This document shows, piece by piece, positions 15,699 to 23,383 of a stretch of 31,728 nucleotides of DNA (within the stretch, counting starts at the first letter, position 1; each line of letters opens with the position of its first letter). The notes under the pieces were generated by a model, which was not told where the DNA came from, made no database searches, and saw only the letters and a program-made list of their open reading frames with translations. Where the stretch lies: NCBI GenBank assembly GCA_902495595.1, contig CABUXV010000024.1, positions 1 through 31,728 on the forward strand, given 5' to 3'. The translations under genes were made by a program, and so were the position numbers. The DNA comes from an uncultured Eubacterium sp. (lineage in GTDB: Bacteria; Bacillota; Clostridia; Peptostreptococcales; Anaerovoracaceae).

Positions 15699-17421
15699 AA
15701 GATTACAGCATAAATACGCTCTCTCACAGCAGGGGGCAAAGGATTTAATAAAGGGAAGCCTGTGCTGTTTTCTGCAGAACATGTCGTTTATGTTTCCTGT
15801 AGGACTTATTTACATGTTTGTAGGAGATATGATTGACGGCGGAGTTTACGGAAACAGGGTTTGGTTTTACGCGGCGGGCGCGGTGCTGTGCCTCGTATTA
15901 ATATTTGCAGTAACCCGGCTTCAGTACAATGCGACATATTTTGCTACTTATGTTGAATCAGGAGTAAGAAGAATTACGCTCGCCGAAAAACTTCGCATGA
16001 TACCATTGTCATTTTTCGGTAAGAAAGATTTAGCGGATCTTACCAGCACTATTATGGCGGACTGCGCATTTTTGGAAACCGCTTTTTCACACTTCATTAC
16101 AGGTTTGTACGGTGCTGTTATGTCAACGAGTCTGATAACCATATGTCTTCTTTTCTTTAACTGGAAAATGGCTCTGGCAGCATTATGGGTTCTTCCTGTG
16201 GCTTTCGCAATAGTAATTTTTTCTTCGAAGATACAAAGGAAACTGACTCAAAAAGCGATGGATGTTAAAATGGCGTGTGCTGACGGAATACAGGAATGTA
16301 TAGAAACGCTTCAGGATTTAAAATCGAATAATGCGGAAAAAACATATATGGCAGGACTGCGCAGCAAAATAAAAAATGTTGAAAAAAGAGCTATCAAGAG
16401 CGAGTATGGTACAGCTGTATTTGTAGTATCTGCTCAGTTGGTGCTGAAACTTGGAATTGCAACTACTGCATTGGTGGGAGGTTCACTTCTGGTAAAGGGA
16501 CAGCTTGATGTTATGACTTTCTTCATGTTCCTTTTAGTGGTTTCAAGGGTATATGACCCATTGCAGACAGCGCTTGAACACTTGGCGGCAATCAACGCTG
16601 CCAAAGTCAATGTGGCAAGAATGAATGAAATTTTAGACCATGAAATACAGGGCGGAAGTTCTGTCTTGAATAATAAAGGATATGATATTGAATTTAAGGA
16701 TGTAGCTTTCTCCTATAATAAAGACGAAAAGGTGTTGGAGAACGTATCTTTTACTGCGAATCAGGGAGAGGTAACGGCTCTGGTAGGTCCGTCAGGAGGA
16801 GGGAAAACCACAGTTTCCCGACTGGCAGCAAGATTCTGGGATGCGGATAAAGGCACGATTACAGTAGGAGGAATGGATATATCAAAGATAGAACCGGAAA
16901 CATTACTGTCGCTTTATTCTATAGTATTTCAGGATGTCACTTTATTTAATAATACGGTTATGGAAAATATACGCATAGGAAAGAAAACTGCCACAGATGA
17001 AGAAGTTCTTGCTGCTGCAAAACTGGCAAACTGTGATGAATTTGCGTTAAAACTTCCAAATGGGTATAATACTGATATAGGAGAAAACGGCTGCGAACTT
17101 TCGGGAGGAGAGCGTCAGAGGATATCTATAGCGAGAGCATTTTTGAAGAATGCTCCTATAATATTGCTTGATGAAGCGACAGCTTCGCTTGACGTGGAAA
17201 ATGAAACATTTATTCAGACGGCGCTTTCAAGACTTATTGAAAATAAAACTGTTCTCGTTATAGCTCACAGGATGAGGACTGTAGCCGGAGCAGATAAAAT
17301 AATCGTTCTTAACGAAGGAAGCGTTGCAGAGGAAGGTTCTCCTGAAGAACTTATTGAAAGGAATGGGATTTTTAAACATATGTCTGATTTGCAGACTGAA
17401 AGTTCCAAATGGAAAATATGA
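15691..17421 (+). CDS. ABC transporter, fused permease-ATPase half B (IrtB/YbtQ-like)
   Basis: 576-residue partner of the previous gene. It has an exporter-fold membrane domain (about 20-300) with the coupling segment IECIETLQDLKSNNAEKTY-like around 205-225, then the ATPase domain. Motifs: Walker A GPSGGGKTT (366-374), signature LSGGERQR (470-477), Walker B LLDEATASLD (D494, catalytic E495) and H-loop His526. Both ATP sites of the A-B pair look catalytically complete, unlike the second ABC pair in this window. The start overlaps half A by 8 bases with GAGGAGGTG upstream. The ZIP gene begins inside its last codons. Confidence 0.88.
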   Translation: MLKRLQHKYALSQQGAKDLIKGSLCCFLQNMSFMFPVGLIYMFVGDMIDGGVYGNRVWFYAAGAVLCLVLIFAVTRLQYNATYFATYVESGVRRITLAEKLRMIPLSFFGKKDLADLTSTIMADCAFLETAFSHFITGLYGAVMSTSLITICLLFFNWKMALAALWVLPVAFAIVIFSSKIQRKLTQKAMDVKMACADGIQECIETLQDLKSNNAEKTYMAGLRSKIKNVEKRAIKSEYGTAVFVVSAQLVLKLGIATTALVGGSLLVKGQLDVMTFFMFLLVVSRVYDPLQTALEHLAAINAAKVNVARMNEILDHEIQGGSSVLNNKGYDIEFKDVAFSYNKDEKVLENVSFTANQGEVTALVGPSGGGKTTVSRLAARFWDADKGTITVGGMDISKIEPETLLSLYSIVFQDVTLFNNTVMENIRIGKKTATDEEVLAAAKLANCDEFALKLPNGYNTDIGENGCELSGGERQRISIARAFLKNAPIILLDEATASLDVENETFIQTALSRLIENKTVLVIAHRMRTVAGADKIIVLNEGSVAEEGSPEELIERNGIFKHMSDLQTESSKWKI

Positions 17422-18194
17422 AAACAGCAGTTATTTTGCTGATACCTTTTGCGGGAACAGTGCTTGGTTCCTTTATGGTGTTTTTTATACGCAGAGAGTT
17501 AAATAAAAAGTTAGAAAAGCTGCTTTTAGGGTTTGCGGCAGGAGTAATGATAGCGGCGTCCGTCTGGTCGCTGCTGATTCCTGCAATAGAGATGTCGGAA
17601 AACCGCAGCGTTATATCATGGGTGCCTGCTGTAACAGGTTTTTTGCTGGGAGTGATATTTCTTCTTCTGCTGGATTCTCTGATACCGCATCTTCACCGTT
17701 ACAGCGATAAACCTGAAGGTATGAAAAGCGGGCTGTCCAAGACCATAATGCTGGTGCTTGCAGTTACGCTTCACAATCTCCCAGAGGGCATGGCAGTGGG
17801 TATAAGTTTTGCCGGAACACAATACAGCGGTACCGGAATAACTTTTACCGCTGCTTTGTCTTTAGCGATAGGAATAGCTATTCAAAACTTTCCCGAGGGC
17901 GCGATAATATCAATGCCTCTCAGAAGCGCAGGTATATCGAGGGCTAAAGCTTTCGGGCTCGGCGTGCTTTCGGGAGTGGTAGAACCGGTGGGAGCTGTAA
18001 TCACAATTTTGCTTGCAGAACAATTTGTTGGAGTTTTGCCATATCTGCTGGCTTTTGCAGCAGGAGCAATGATATATGTAGTGGTTGAGGAACTGATTCC
18101 GGAGTCTCAGAACGGAGAACATTCCAATATAGGTACGATTGGCGCAGCTTTAGGATTTGCTCTTATGATGGTACTCGACATTTCACTGGGATAG
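17409..18194 (+). CDS. ZIP-family metal (zinc/iron) transporter, GufA-like
   Basis: 261-residue ZIP permease with eight hydrophobic segments that imports divalent metal (Zn2+, Fe2+ or similar). The binuclear metal site is visible: HNLPEGMAVG in TM4 (H122, N123, E126) and IQNFPEGAIIS in TM5 (Q159, N160, E163), plus VVEELIPE. The short His-containing loop PHLHRYSD lies between TM3 and TM4. Start may be ATG 17409 or ATG 17418; the latter makes a classic ATGA overlap with half B. Being translationally coupled to a siderophore-type ABC pair supports a metal-acquisition operon. Confidence 0.88.
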   Translation: MENMKTAVILLIPFAGTVLGSFMVFFIRRELNKKLEKLLLGFAAGVMIAASVWSLLIPAIEMSENRSVISWVPAVTGFLLGVIFLLLLDSLIPHLHRYSDKPEGMKSGLSKTIMLVLAVTLHNLPEGMAVGISFAGTQYSGTGITFTAALSLAIGIAIQNFPEGAIISMPLRSAGISRAKAFGLGVLSGVVEPVGAVITILLAEQFVGVLPYLLAFAAGAMIYVVVEELIPESQNGEHSNIGTIGAALGFALMMVLDISLG

Positions 18195-18290
18195 CCTGAG
18201 ACAGATTCGGCAGGAAATTATGTAAAAGCGTTGATGATTCGTATTTGTTTGCCGGCTGAATTCTGATGCGTATCAGCTTAATAATGTAAA

Positions 18291-18581
18291 TTATCCAAAG
18301 TTTGGATTTGAATAGGTTTTTTGGTTAAAAGCGTGTTGATTTTTGGGGTTAGATGTGTAGGATTATCCAAAACTATGATTTAAAGGGGCTATTTAGTTGA
18401 ATAAACGGGGAAATATGTAATATCATGCCGCTTTTTTATCCAAAACACCCGTGTATATGTGGATATTGGTTATTTGCGATTTTTACGCAAGCGATATAGC
18501 ATGGATTTTATCCAAATATATACGGAATAAAGGGGTTTTGGTTATTTTTATGGATGTACGGATTGGATATATGATGTACGG
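18291..18581 (+). repeat. Four degenerate 72-73-bp tandem units, each starting TTATCCAAA
   Basis: Exact TTATCCAAA starts at 18291, 18363, 18436 and 18508 (spacing 72, 73, 72). Thirty-two bases into each unit is GGTTA (18323, 18468, 18540; AGTTG at 18395). A weaker start, TTATGTAAA, lies at 18218, again 73 bp before. The rest of each unit is diverged and AT-rich. The last unit contains GATGTACGG twice (18553, 18573). No credible gene lies here. TTATCCAAA differs by one base from the DnaA box TTATCCACA. Confidence 0.75.
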
Positions 18582-18600
18582 TTTATTTTTTAATTGCAAA

Positions 18601-18637
18601 ACAAAAGAAAGACTCCGCAACTGAGTCTTTCTTTTGT
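18601..18637. terminator. Strong hairpin, probably a bidirectional terminator
   Basis: Perfect 15-bp inverted repeat (ACAAAAGAAAGACTC and its complement) with a 7-nt loop. The T-rich 3' arm gives a terminator form for the ABC/ZIP transcript, and the structure could serve the opposite strand too. Confidence 0.75.
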
Positions 18638-18686
18638 ATCTCTCTGTTCATCATCATTTACTATTTTGTAGGAGGTGTAATCCTGT

Positions 18687-18808
18687 AATGGATATTAATG
18701 GAAGGGCTGCAAATTGTTTTTGGGGATTTGAGAAGAAGAAGTGTTTTAACTTTTTAGCAGCCCTCACTATCCATTTGTTTTACAGCAAAGCTTTTATTCC
18801 CTTGCTGT
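18687..18808. other. Nested inverted repeats in the ZIP/glycosidase gap
   Basis: AATGGATA (18687-18694) pairs with TATCCATT (18768-18775), and inside it AGGGCTGC (18703-18710) pairs with GCAGCCCT (18757-18764). Next to it ACAGCAA (18782-18788) pairs with TTGCTGT (18802-18808). It could be a structured RNA, a MITE-like remnant or terminator for the glycosidase on the minus strand. Confidence 0.5.
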
Positions 18809-18810
18809 GA
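18688..18810 (+). CDS. Possible 40-residue small protein
   Basis: An ATG-TGA frame of 40 codons preceded by AGGAGGTG, but 12 bases away, longer than usual. The peptide has two cysteines, a KKK patch and a hydrophobic C-terminal third (FLAALTIHLFYSKAFIPLL), so could be a small membrane peptide. It coincides with the nested inverted repeats, which may be the real reason for the sequence. No family recognised. Confidence 0.25.
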   Translation: MDINGRAANCFWGFEKKKCFNFLAALTIHLFYSKAFIPLL

Positions 18811-18876
18811 TTAAATATTACCAATACAATATGCTATTTTTAAGACAATATTGTGAAGATTTGTTGAAAACATGTA

Positions 18877-20010
18877 CTATAAAATTGAGTTTTCTATTTT
18901 CAGTGTTAATATTCTTTTTACTGATTCATCAAGTCGTTTGGCGGATATTGTGCCGTCTTTTACAGCTGAAAGGACATTGTGATATTGAGTTTTGAAGTCG
19001 CCGGTACACAAGATATCGCTTCCTGCAAGTACAGCAGCTACAGCGGCATCTTTGCCGTCCGTGTATTGGGATATTGCCTCCATGGAAAGGTCATCGGTTA
19101 CAATTACTCCGTCAAAATTCATATCTTCACGAAGTATTCGGTGAGTTTTCTCTGAGAGAGAGGCAGGATAGTTTCCATCTATCTCAGATACAATATTGTG
19201 AGAGACCAATACAGCCGGAGCGCCGGCATTAATGCCTGCCTCAAAGGGCAGAAAATCTCTGTTCTTAAATGTGTCAAGAGGTCTCTGGTCAACTACAAGT
19301 CCTTTATGGGTATCATCAGAATTGCCGTAACCGGGGAAATGTTTCAAGGTACATATTATACCGTCTTCGTTGCATGCTTTTACAATGGATGCCGCATACT
19401 CTGAAGTGATTTTTTCATCTTCGCCTAAACTTCGCTGATACATAAAATTTTCGGGATTTTGGGAGATGTCGCAGACAGGAGCTAAATTCATATCTATACC
19501 TGCTTCTTTGAGAAGCGCATTCTTTTCATGAGCGTCTGAAATCAGAGCCTCCATTCCGCCGCTTTGATAAAGACTGCGGGGAGATTGGAAAGGTTTATTT
19601 CTGAAAGCGGTGTAGGCGCTTAATCTGTTGACAGTGCCTCCTTCTTCATCGACGGCGATAACAGGCGGTATAAAACATTCCTTGCGGATCTTTTTCAGAT
19701 GTGCTGCAAGAGAAGTTTTGTCCATATTCTTAAAACTTTCTTTAAAAAGAAGAATGGAGCCGAGATGATATTCTTCGATTTCATCAGCGCCGGGCAGACT
19801 GCTGTAGAAACAGCCCATAAAAAGCTGTCCGACTTTCTCTTCTTCAGACATACCTTTCATTATTTCATCTGTCTTTTTTTCAATCGCAGATTCATGAAGC
19901 TTATCCTGCACTGTTTCGGAGCGTAATAGTATCAGCCCGGCGGCAAGTATGGCAATACCTGCGCACATAAATAAAATTACGGTTTTTTTTATGTTTCTTT
20001 TTCTTTTCAT
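18877..20010 (-). CDS. Glycoside hydrolase family 3, NagZ-like beta-N-acetylhexosaminidase
   Basis: 377-residue GH3 enzyme with a basic N-terminus and one hydrophobic segment (about 9-29), so membrane-anchored or secreted. The TIM-barrel carries NagZ-type landmarks: IPPVIAVDEEGGTVNRL, the substrate motif KHFPGYGNSDDTHKG with its catalytic-loop Asp/His, LVSHNIV, and the nucleophile region VIVTDDLSMEAI. It probably releases N-acetylglucosamine from wall fragments; no second GH3 domain is present. GGAAG lies 7 bases upstream of the start. It follows bioY by 34 bp on the same strand and may be read from that transcript or its own AT-rich promoter. Confidence 0.9.
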   Translation of the reverse strand: MKRKRNIKKTVILFMCAGIAILAAGLILLRSETVQDKLHESAIEKKTDEIMKGMSEEEKVGQLFMGCFYSSLPGADEIEEYHLGSILLFKESFKNMDKTSLAAHLKKIRKECFIPPVIAVDEEGGTVNRLSAYTAFRNKPFQSPRSLYQSGGMEALISDAHEKNALLKEAGIDMNLAPVCDISQNPENFMYQRSLGEDEKITSEYAASIVKACNEDGIICTLKHFPGYGNSDDTHKGLVVDQRPLDTFKNRDFLPFEAGINAGAPAVLVSHNIVSEIDGNYPASLSEKTHRILREDMNFDGVIVTDDLSMEAISQYTDGKDAAVAAVLAGSDILCTGDFKTQYHNVLSAVKDGTISAKRLDESVKRILTLKIENSIL

Positions 20011-20044
20011 TTTTTCACTTCCATTATATATCTATATAATATGC

Positions 20045-20668
20045 TTATTTTGAAATATAATGCTGTACTAAAGGATTAAGCTTATGTATGAGTATGGAAG
20101 CTATGAAAATTTTTACAGCGTCTCCCGGAAGAAAGGGAAGCACGCATGACACGAGAGCAGTCTCAAGAGTTGCGCCGGTGCTAAGCATAAACCATATGCT
20201 GCCAAGGGTATAGCAGCATAAAAGGCCGATTGCCATAAAAGCATCGCTTATCAAAAATACTGCTGTACTTTTGTATTTTATTTTTCTGGTTTGTATGCAT
20301 TTTTTATAAAAGGATTCAGATAGCAGACCTATGATGAATACTGCTGCAGCGTAGCCGATTATATATCCTCCTGTAGGACCCATCAATACACCCAGCCCTC
20401 CCTTAAATCCGGCGAATACAGGAAGACCGACAGCTCCGAGCATAATATATACAAGTATACTTATAGTACCGTATTTTTTCCCCATAATTCCTCCGGTTAG
20501 AAATACTGCGAGAGTTGCAAGGTTTACAGGAATGGGAGTAAATCCAAGAGGAATGGTTATAAATGAACATATAGCTGTAAGAGCGGCGAATAAACCGCAC
20601 AGTACCATGTATGTCGTATTCAGATATCTTTTTTTGCCTGTTTTAATATGTTCTTTTTCTGGCGTCAT
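20045..20668 (-). CDS. bioY: BioY biotin transporter S-component (copy 1)
   Basis: 207-residue BioY, the membrane substrate-binding subunit of ECF-type biotin uptake. Six hydrophobic segments are seen with the family blocks AALTAICSFITIPLGFTPIPVNLATL, GLPVFAGFKGGLGVLMGPTGGYIIGY and the C-terminal LPFLPGDAVKIFIAS. ATG 20668 is chosen because AAAGGA lies 6 bases before it; ATG 20683 has no ribosome site. It lies directly downstream of birA, whose product is the biotin sensor. The ATPase/T-component genes (bioM, bioN/ecfT) are not in the window. A second, different BioY is at 29334-29939. Confidence 0.93.
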   Translation of the reverse strand: MTPEKEHIKTGKKRYLNTTYMVLCGLFAALTAICSFITIPLGFTPIPVNLATLAVFLTGGIMGKKYGTISILVYIMLGAVGLPVFAGFKGGLGVLMGPTGGYIIGYAAAVFIIGLLSESFYKKCIQTRKIKYKSTAVFLISDAFMAIGLLCCYTLGSIWFMLSTGATLETALVSCVLPFLPGDAVKIFIASILIHKLNPLVQHYISK

Positions 20669-20719
20669 TGAAGTTCCTTTCATGGGCAGTAATCTTAGGG
20701 CAGCTTATAGAATTTACGG

Positions 20720-21700
20720 TTAAAGACGTATGGATATTTCTCCGGATATGAGTTTTTCACGGGTACCGTCAGAATACAATACGATGAGACCTCCATCGCT
20801 GTCTATATCGAGAACGCGTGCATTTATACCGGGAATTTCATCGTCGGGGTTTACCTTGTACTGACCTTTGTATACCTTTATATTTTTTCCTATAACGATG
20901 CTCTTTTCCTTATAGGTTTTGATAAATGATGGGTCATCTATCTGATTTATGAAATCTATGGTTTTGCTTACTACGGATGCTGCAAGAGCCGATTTTGAAT
21001 ATTCTCCTTCGACAGCCCCGACGGTTTGGAGAAGTTCTTTGGGGAAATCCTTTACCGTTGTATTTATACCTATGCCGATTATGAGATGTTCTATTCTGCC
21101 TGTTTCAAAATCTGTAATTCCCTCAGTAAGAATTCCGCAGACTTTCTTACCATCCACGTAAACATCGTTGACCCATTTGATACCTGCATCTTTATGAGCG
21201 ATTTCTTCTATGGACTGGGCGACAGATACGGCTGCGGCAGAAGTCACAAGACCGGAGTTGCTTAAATCAAAGTCGGGCTTTATAAGTATACTCATATACA
21301 GACCTTCCTTTGGTGAAAAAAAGCTTCGTCCGAGGCGTCCCCTGCCTCCCGTCTGCTGACGGGCCATTATAACAGCCCTATCTTCTCCGTTTTCCGCTGC
21401 TATTTGCTTTGCCTTTATATTTGTGGAATCAAGGGTATCGTATATATGTATTTTTATATTTTTATATTCTGCTGGAAGGCATGCTTTGAAACTGTCTTCT
21501 GTTATTCTCCATTGTTCCCTGAGAAGAAGATATCCTCTGTTGGTAACTGCTTCAACAGCGTATCCTTCCTGACGAAGAGCGTTGATTGCTTTCCATATCG
21601 CGGTTCTTGAAATACCTAGTTTTTTTGACAACTCTTCACCTGACAGGAAGCTGTCCTGCGAGTTTTCGAGTGCATTTAAGACTGAGTCTTTTGTAGACAT
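20720..21700 (-). CDS. birA: Bifunctional biotin-protein ligase / biotin operon repressor
   Basis: 326-residue BirA. An N-terminal winged helix (about 1-62, with LSKKLGISRTAIWKAINALR) binds DNA. The ligase core carries STNIKAKQ, the biotinyl-AMP loop GRGRLGR (119-125), KWVNDVYVDGKKVCGIL (catalytic Lys about 186) and a C-terminal SH3-like domain ending GTREKLISGEISI. It biotinylates carrier proteins such as acyl-CoA carboxylases and represses biotin genes when biotin is plentiful. AAGGAGAGACC precedes the ATG. The promoter at 21740-21768 carries paired GTTnACA half-sites, which fits autoregulation together with bioY. Confidence 0.95.
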   Translation of the reverse strand: MSTKDSVLNALENSQDSFLSGEELSKKLGISRTAIWKAINALRQEGYAVEAVTNRGYLLLREQWRITEDSFKACLPAEYKNIKIHIYDTLDSTNIKAKQIAAENGEDRAVIMARQQTGGRGRLGRSFFSPKEGLYMSILIKPDFDLSNSGLVTSAAAVSVAQSIEEIAHKDAGIKWVNDVYVDGKKVCGILTEGITDFETGRIEHLIIGIGINTTVKDFPKELLQTVGAVEGEYSKSALAASVVSKTIDFINQIDDPSFIKTYKEKSIVIGKNIKVYKGQYKVNPDDEIPGINARVLDIDSDGGLIVLYSDGTREKLISGEISIRL

Positions 21701-21739
21701 GGTCTCTCCTTTTTAATAAATGTATTAACTGTCGGTTGA

Positions 21740-21768
21740 ATTGTAAACCAGCTTTTTGATACTGTCAA
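21740..21768 (-). promoter_or_regulatory. Promoter of birA-bioY
   Basis: Minus strand: perfect TTGACA (21763-21768), 17-bp spacer, TACAAT (21740-21745). Confidence 0.7.
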
Positions 21769-21770
21769 CC
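21741..21770 (-). promoter_or_regulatory. Candidate BirA operator: two direct half-sites
   Basis: Minus strand reads GGTTGACA (21763-21770) and GGTTTACAA (21741-21749), 21 bp start to start, overlapping -35 and -10. The half-site matches the GGTTNACAA arm of Firmicute BirA sites, but the arms are direct rather than inverted. GGTTGAA on the plus strand (21734-21740) could supply an inverted arm. Confidence 0.45.
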
Positions 21771-21870
21771 TGCAGTCAGAATATTTTTCAGAACATTTTT
21801 TGAATGCAGCGAATAATATACATCTAAGAGAAATATATATAGAAGTTAGAAAATGGAAAGGAGTGGGAAG

Positions 21871-21897
21871 ATGGGTTCATTGAAACTCGTCTTATGA
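21871..21897 (+). CDS. Possible 8-codon leader peptide before dapA
   Basis: A tiny frame, MGSLKLVL, starts 8 bases after GGAG of AAAGGAG, and its TGA overlaps the dapA ATG (ATGA). dapA itself has no ribosome site nearer than about 30 bases. This suggests translational coupling or leader control. Confidence 0.4.
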   Translation: MGSLKLVL

Positions 21898-22775
21898 TTA
21901 AAATGATAAAAGGATCTATAGTAGCACTGATAACTCCCTTCAATGAAGACGGGAGTGTTAATTATATAAAATTGAGAGAACTTGTAAGATGGCATATCGA
22001 GGAGGGAACAGACGGTATTTTAGTTCTTGGAACCACAGGAGAAACTCCTGCATTAAGTGAGGATGAACAGGACAAAATAGTAGAAACAGCTTTGGATGAA
22101 GCAAAAGGAGAAATTCCGATAATTGCAAACAGCGGAGGAAACAATACGGAAAAATCCGTAGCCAAAAGCATAAAATACGAAGAAATGGGAGCTGACGGGC
22201 TTCTCGTTATAACACCTTATTACAATAAACCGAATTCTTCCGGAATGAGAAAGCATTTTACCAAGATAGCCGACAGCGTCAACATACCGGTATATATTTA
22301 CAATGTACCGTCAAGGACAGGAATATGCATAAAACCGGAGGATGTTGAAGTTTTGGCAAAACATAAGAATATTGCAGGAATAAAAGAAGCAAGCGGCGAT
22401 ATGTCATATGTAGCGAAATTGTCCACCTTTATCAGTGATGATTTCAATATATATTCCGGAAATGATGATATAACCATAGCGCTGATGTCAATGGGAGCTG
22501 CGGGCGCAGTATCGGTATGGGCGAATTTAATGCCCGGAAAAGTTCATGAGATGACAAAAGCTTACTTAGAAGGACATATAGATGAAGCCAAAAAAATACA
22601 GCTGAAAAATCTCAATCTTATAAATGCCCTGTTTTGTGAAACCAATCCTATTCCCATAAAGGAAATGATGAACCTTACAGGAATGAACGTAGGAGGCTGC
22701 AGGCTTCCTCTGGGAGGCATAAGCCGATATAACCACAGAGTGCTTAAAAGCATAGCAAAAAGTCTTAAACTTTAA
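21894..22775 (+). CDS. dapA: 4-hydroxy-tetrahydrodipicolinate synthase
   Basis: 293-residue class I aldolase of the DHDPS/NAL family, condensing pyruvate with aspartate semialdehyde in lysine/diaminopimelate synthesis. Visible sites: GTTGETP (Thr47-Thr48), ITPYYNKP (Tyr110), YNVPSRTG (Tyr136, Arg141) and the Schiff-base lysine in GIKEASGD (Lys164). Thr-Thr-Tyr plus the SRTG arginine favour DapA over N-acetylneuraminate lyase, though related lyases cannot be fully excluded. Start ATG 21894 overlaps a possible leader peptide's stop; ATG 21903 is an alternative. It diverges from birA and appears monocistronic. Confidence 0.9.
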   Translation: MIKMIKGSIVALITPFNEDGSVNYIKLRELVRWHIEEGTDGILVLGTTGETPALSEDEQDKIVETALDEAKGEIPIIANSGGNNTEKSVAKSIKYEEMGADGLLVITPYYNKPNSSGMRKHFTKIADSVNIPVYIYNVPSRTGICIKPEDVEVLAKHKNIAGIKEASGDMSYVAKLSTFISDDFNIYSGNDDITIALMSMGAAGAVSVWANLMPGKVHEMTKAYLEGHIDEAKKIQLKNLNLINALFCETNPIPIKEMMNLTGMNVGGCRLPLGGISRYNHRVLKSIAKSLKL

Positions 22776-22796
22776 TGTGAAATATTGGTGAAATAT

Positions 22797-22821
22797 AAAT
22801 AGTTGCCTTGACAACAATATT
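22797..22821 (+). promoter_or_regulatory. Upstream imperfect copy of the MarR operator candidate
   Basis: Starts with the same AAATAGTTGCC as the downstream dyad (22833-22843) and continues CAACAATATT, an approximate inverted arm. It covers the -35 box. Confidence 0.5.
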
Positions 22822-22836
22822 GCGTAATAGTAAAAT
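22808..22836 (+). promoter_or_regulatory. Promoter of the marR-ABC operon
   Basis: Perfect TTGACA (22808-22813), 17-bp spacer, TAAAAT (22831-22836), about 90 bp before the marR start. Confidence 0.7.
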
Positions 22837-22857
22837 AGTTGCCAATGCAACTATTTT
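22832..22857 (+). promoter_or_regulatory. Perfect 11+11-bp dyad, candidate MarR operator
   Basis: AAAATAGTTGC and its exact complement flank CAAT, directly over the -10 and start region. As RNA it would also form a stem that could end dapA transcripts, but its place on the promoter favours an operator. Confidence 0.6.
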
Positions 22858-22927
22858 GCTTTTAAGAATATACTGACTTGAGTTTGATTAGCTGCAAAAT
22901 CAGATTATAAGGAAGGAATAAGAAAAG

Positions 22928-23383
22928 ATGGATAGAAAAATGGAAGACTTTTCTTATGGCAGATGCTTTTCAATAATATACAGGCATGGAAAGGTAATGA
23001 GCGATAAATTTATAAGGAAGTTCAAAATGTCCGGCCTGCAGCATTATTATCTCATGGAAATATGCAAGAATCCCGGTATATCTCAGGAAACTCTGGCAAG
23101 GCATCACGGAATAGATAGGGGGGCAATGTCGAAGGCTATAAAACGCATGGCGAATATGGGGTATCTGAGAAGAGAACAGAATCCTGAAGACAAGCGGGCA
23201 TATCGGCTGTTTCCCACTGAGAAATCCGAAGAAATATGGAATGAGTGTCATATGCAGATTCGGGAAATGGAGCGAAAAATGGCAGAAGGTATGACAGAGG
23301 AAGAGGTTGCATTGTTTAAGAAGCTGCTGGTAAAAGTAACAGATAATATGGAAAAAATGATGAAGGAGGGTAAGGATATATGA
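22928..23383 (+). CDS. MarR-family transcriptional regulator
   Basis: 151-residue MarR winged-helix regulator. The DNA-binding core is GISQETLARHHGIDRGAMSKAIKRMANMGYLRREQNPEDKRAY-like (residues about 56-98), ending in the DKRAYRLF wing motif; the flanking helices form the dimer interface. GGAAGG lies 11 bases before the ATG. Its stop overlaps the first ABC gene (ATGA), and two copies of a TAGTTGC dyad lie over its promoter. It therefore probably represses its own operon and responds to a compound the transporter exports. Confidence 0.93.
   Translation: MDRKMEDFSYGRCFSIIYRHGKVMSDKFIRKFKMSGLQHYYLMEICKNPGISQETLARHHGIDRGAMSKAIKRMANMGYLRREQNPEDKRAYRLFPTEKSEEIWNECHMQIREMERKMAEGMTEEEVALFKKLLVKVTDNMEKMMKEGKDI

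Noticed and set aside
18291..18581. CRISPR-like array
   Set aside because: Only 9-10 bases plus a short GGTTA are conserved per unit, the intervals are too long and partly related to each other, and no cas gene is near.
21700..21893. Lysine riboswitch or T-box before dapA
   Set aside because: The spacer has no T-box sequence or conserved riboswitch core, and is too short after the promoter region.
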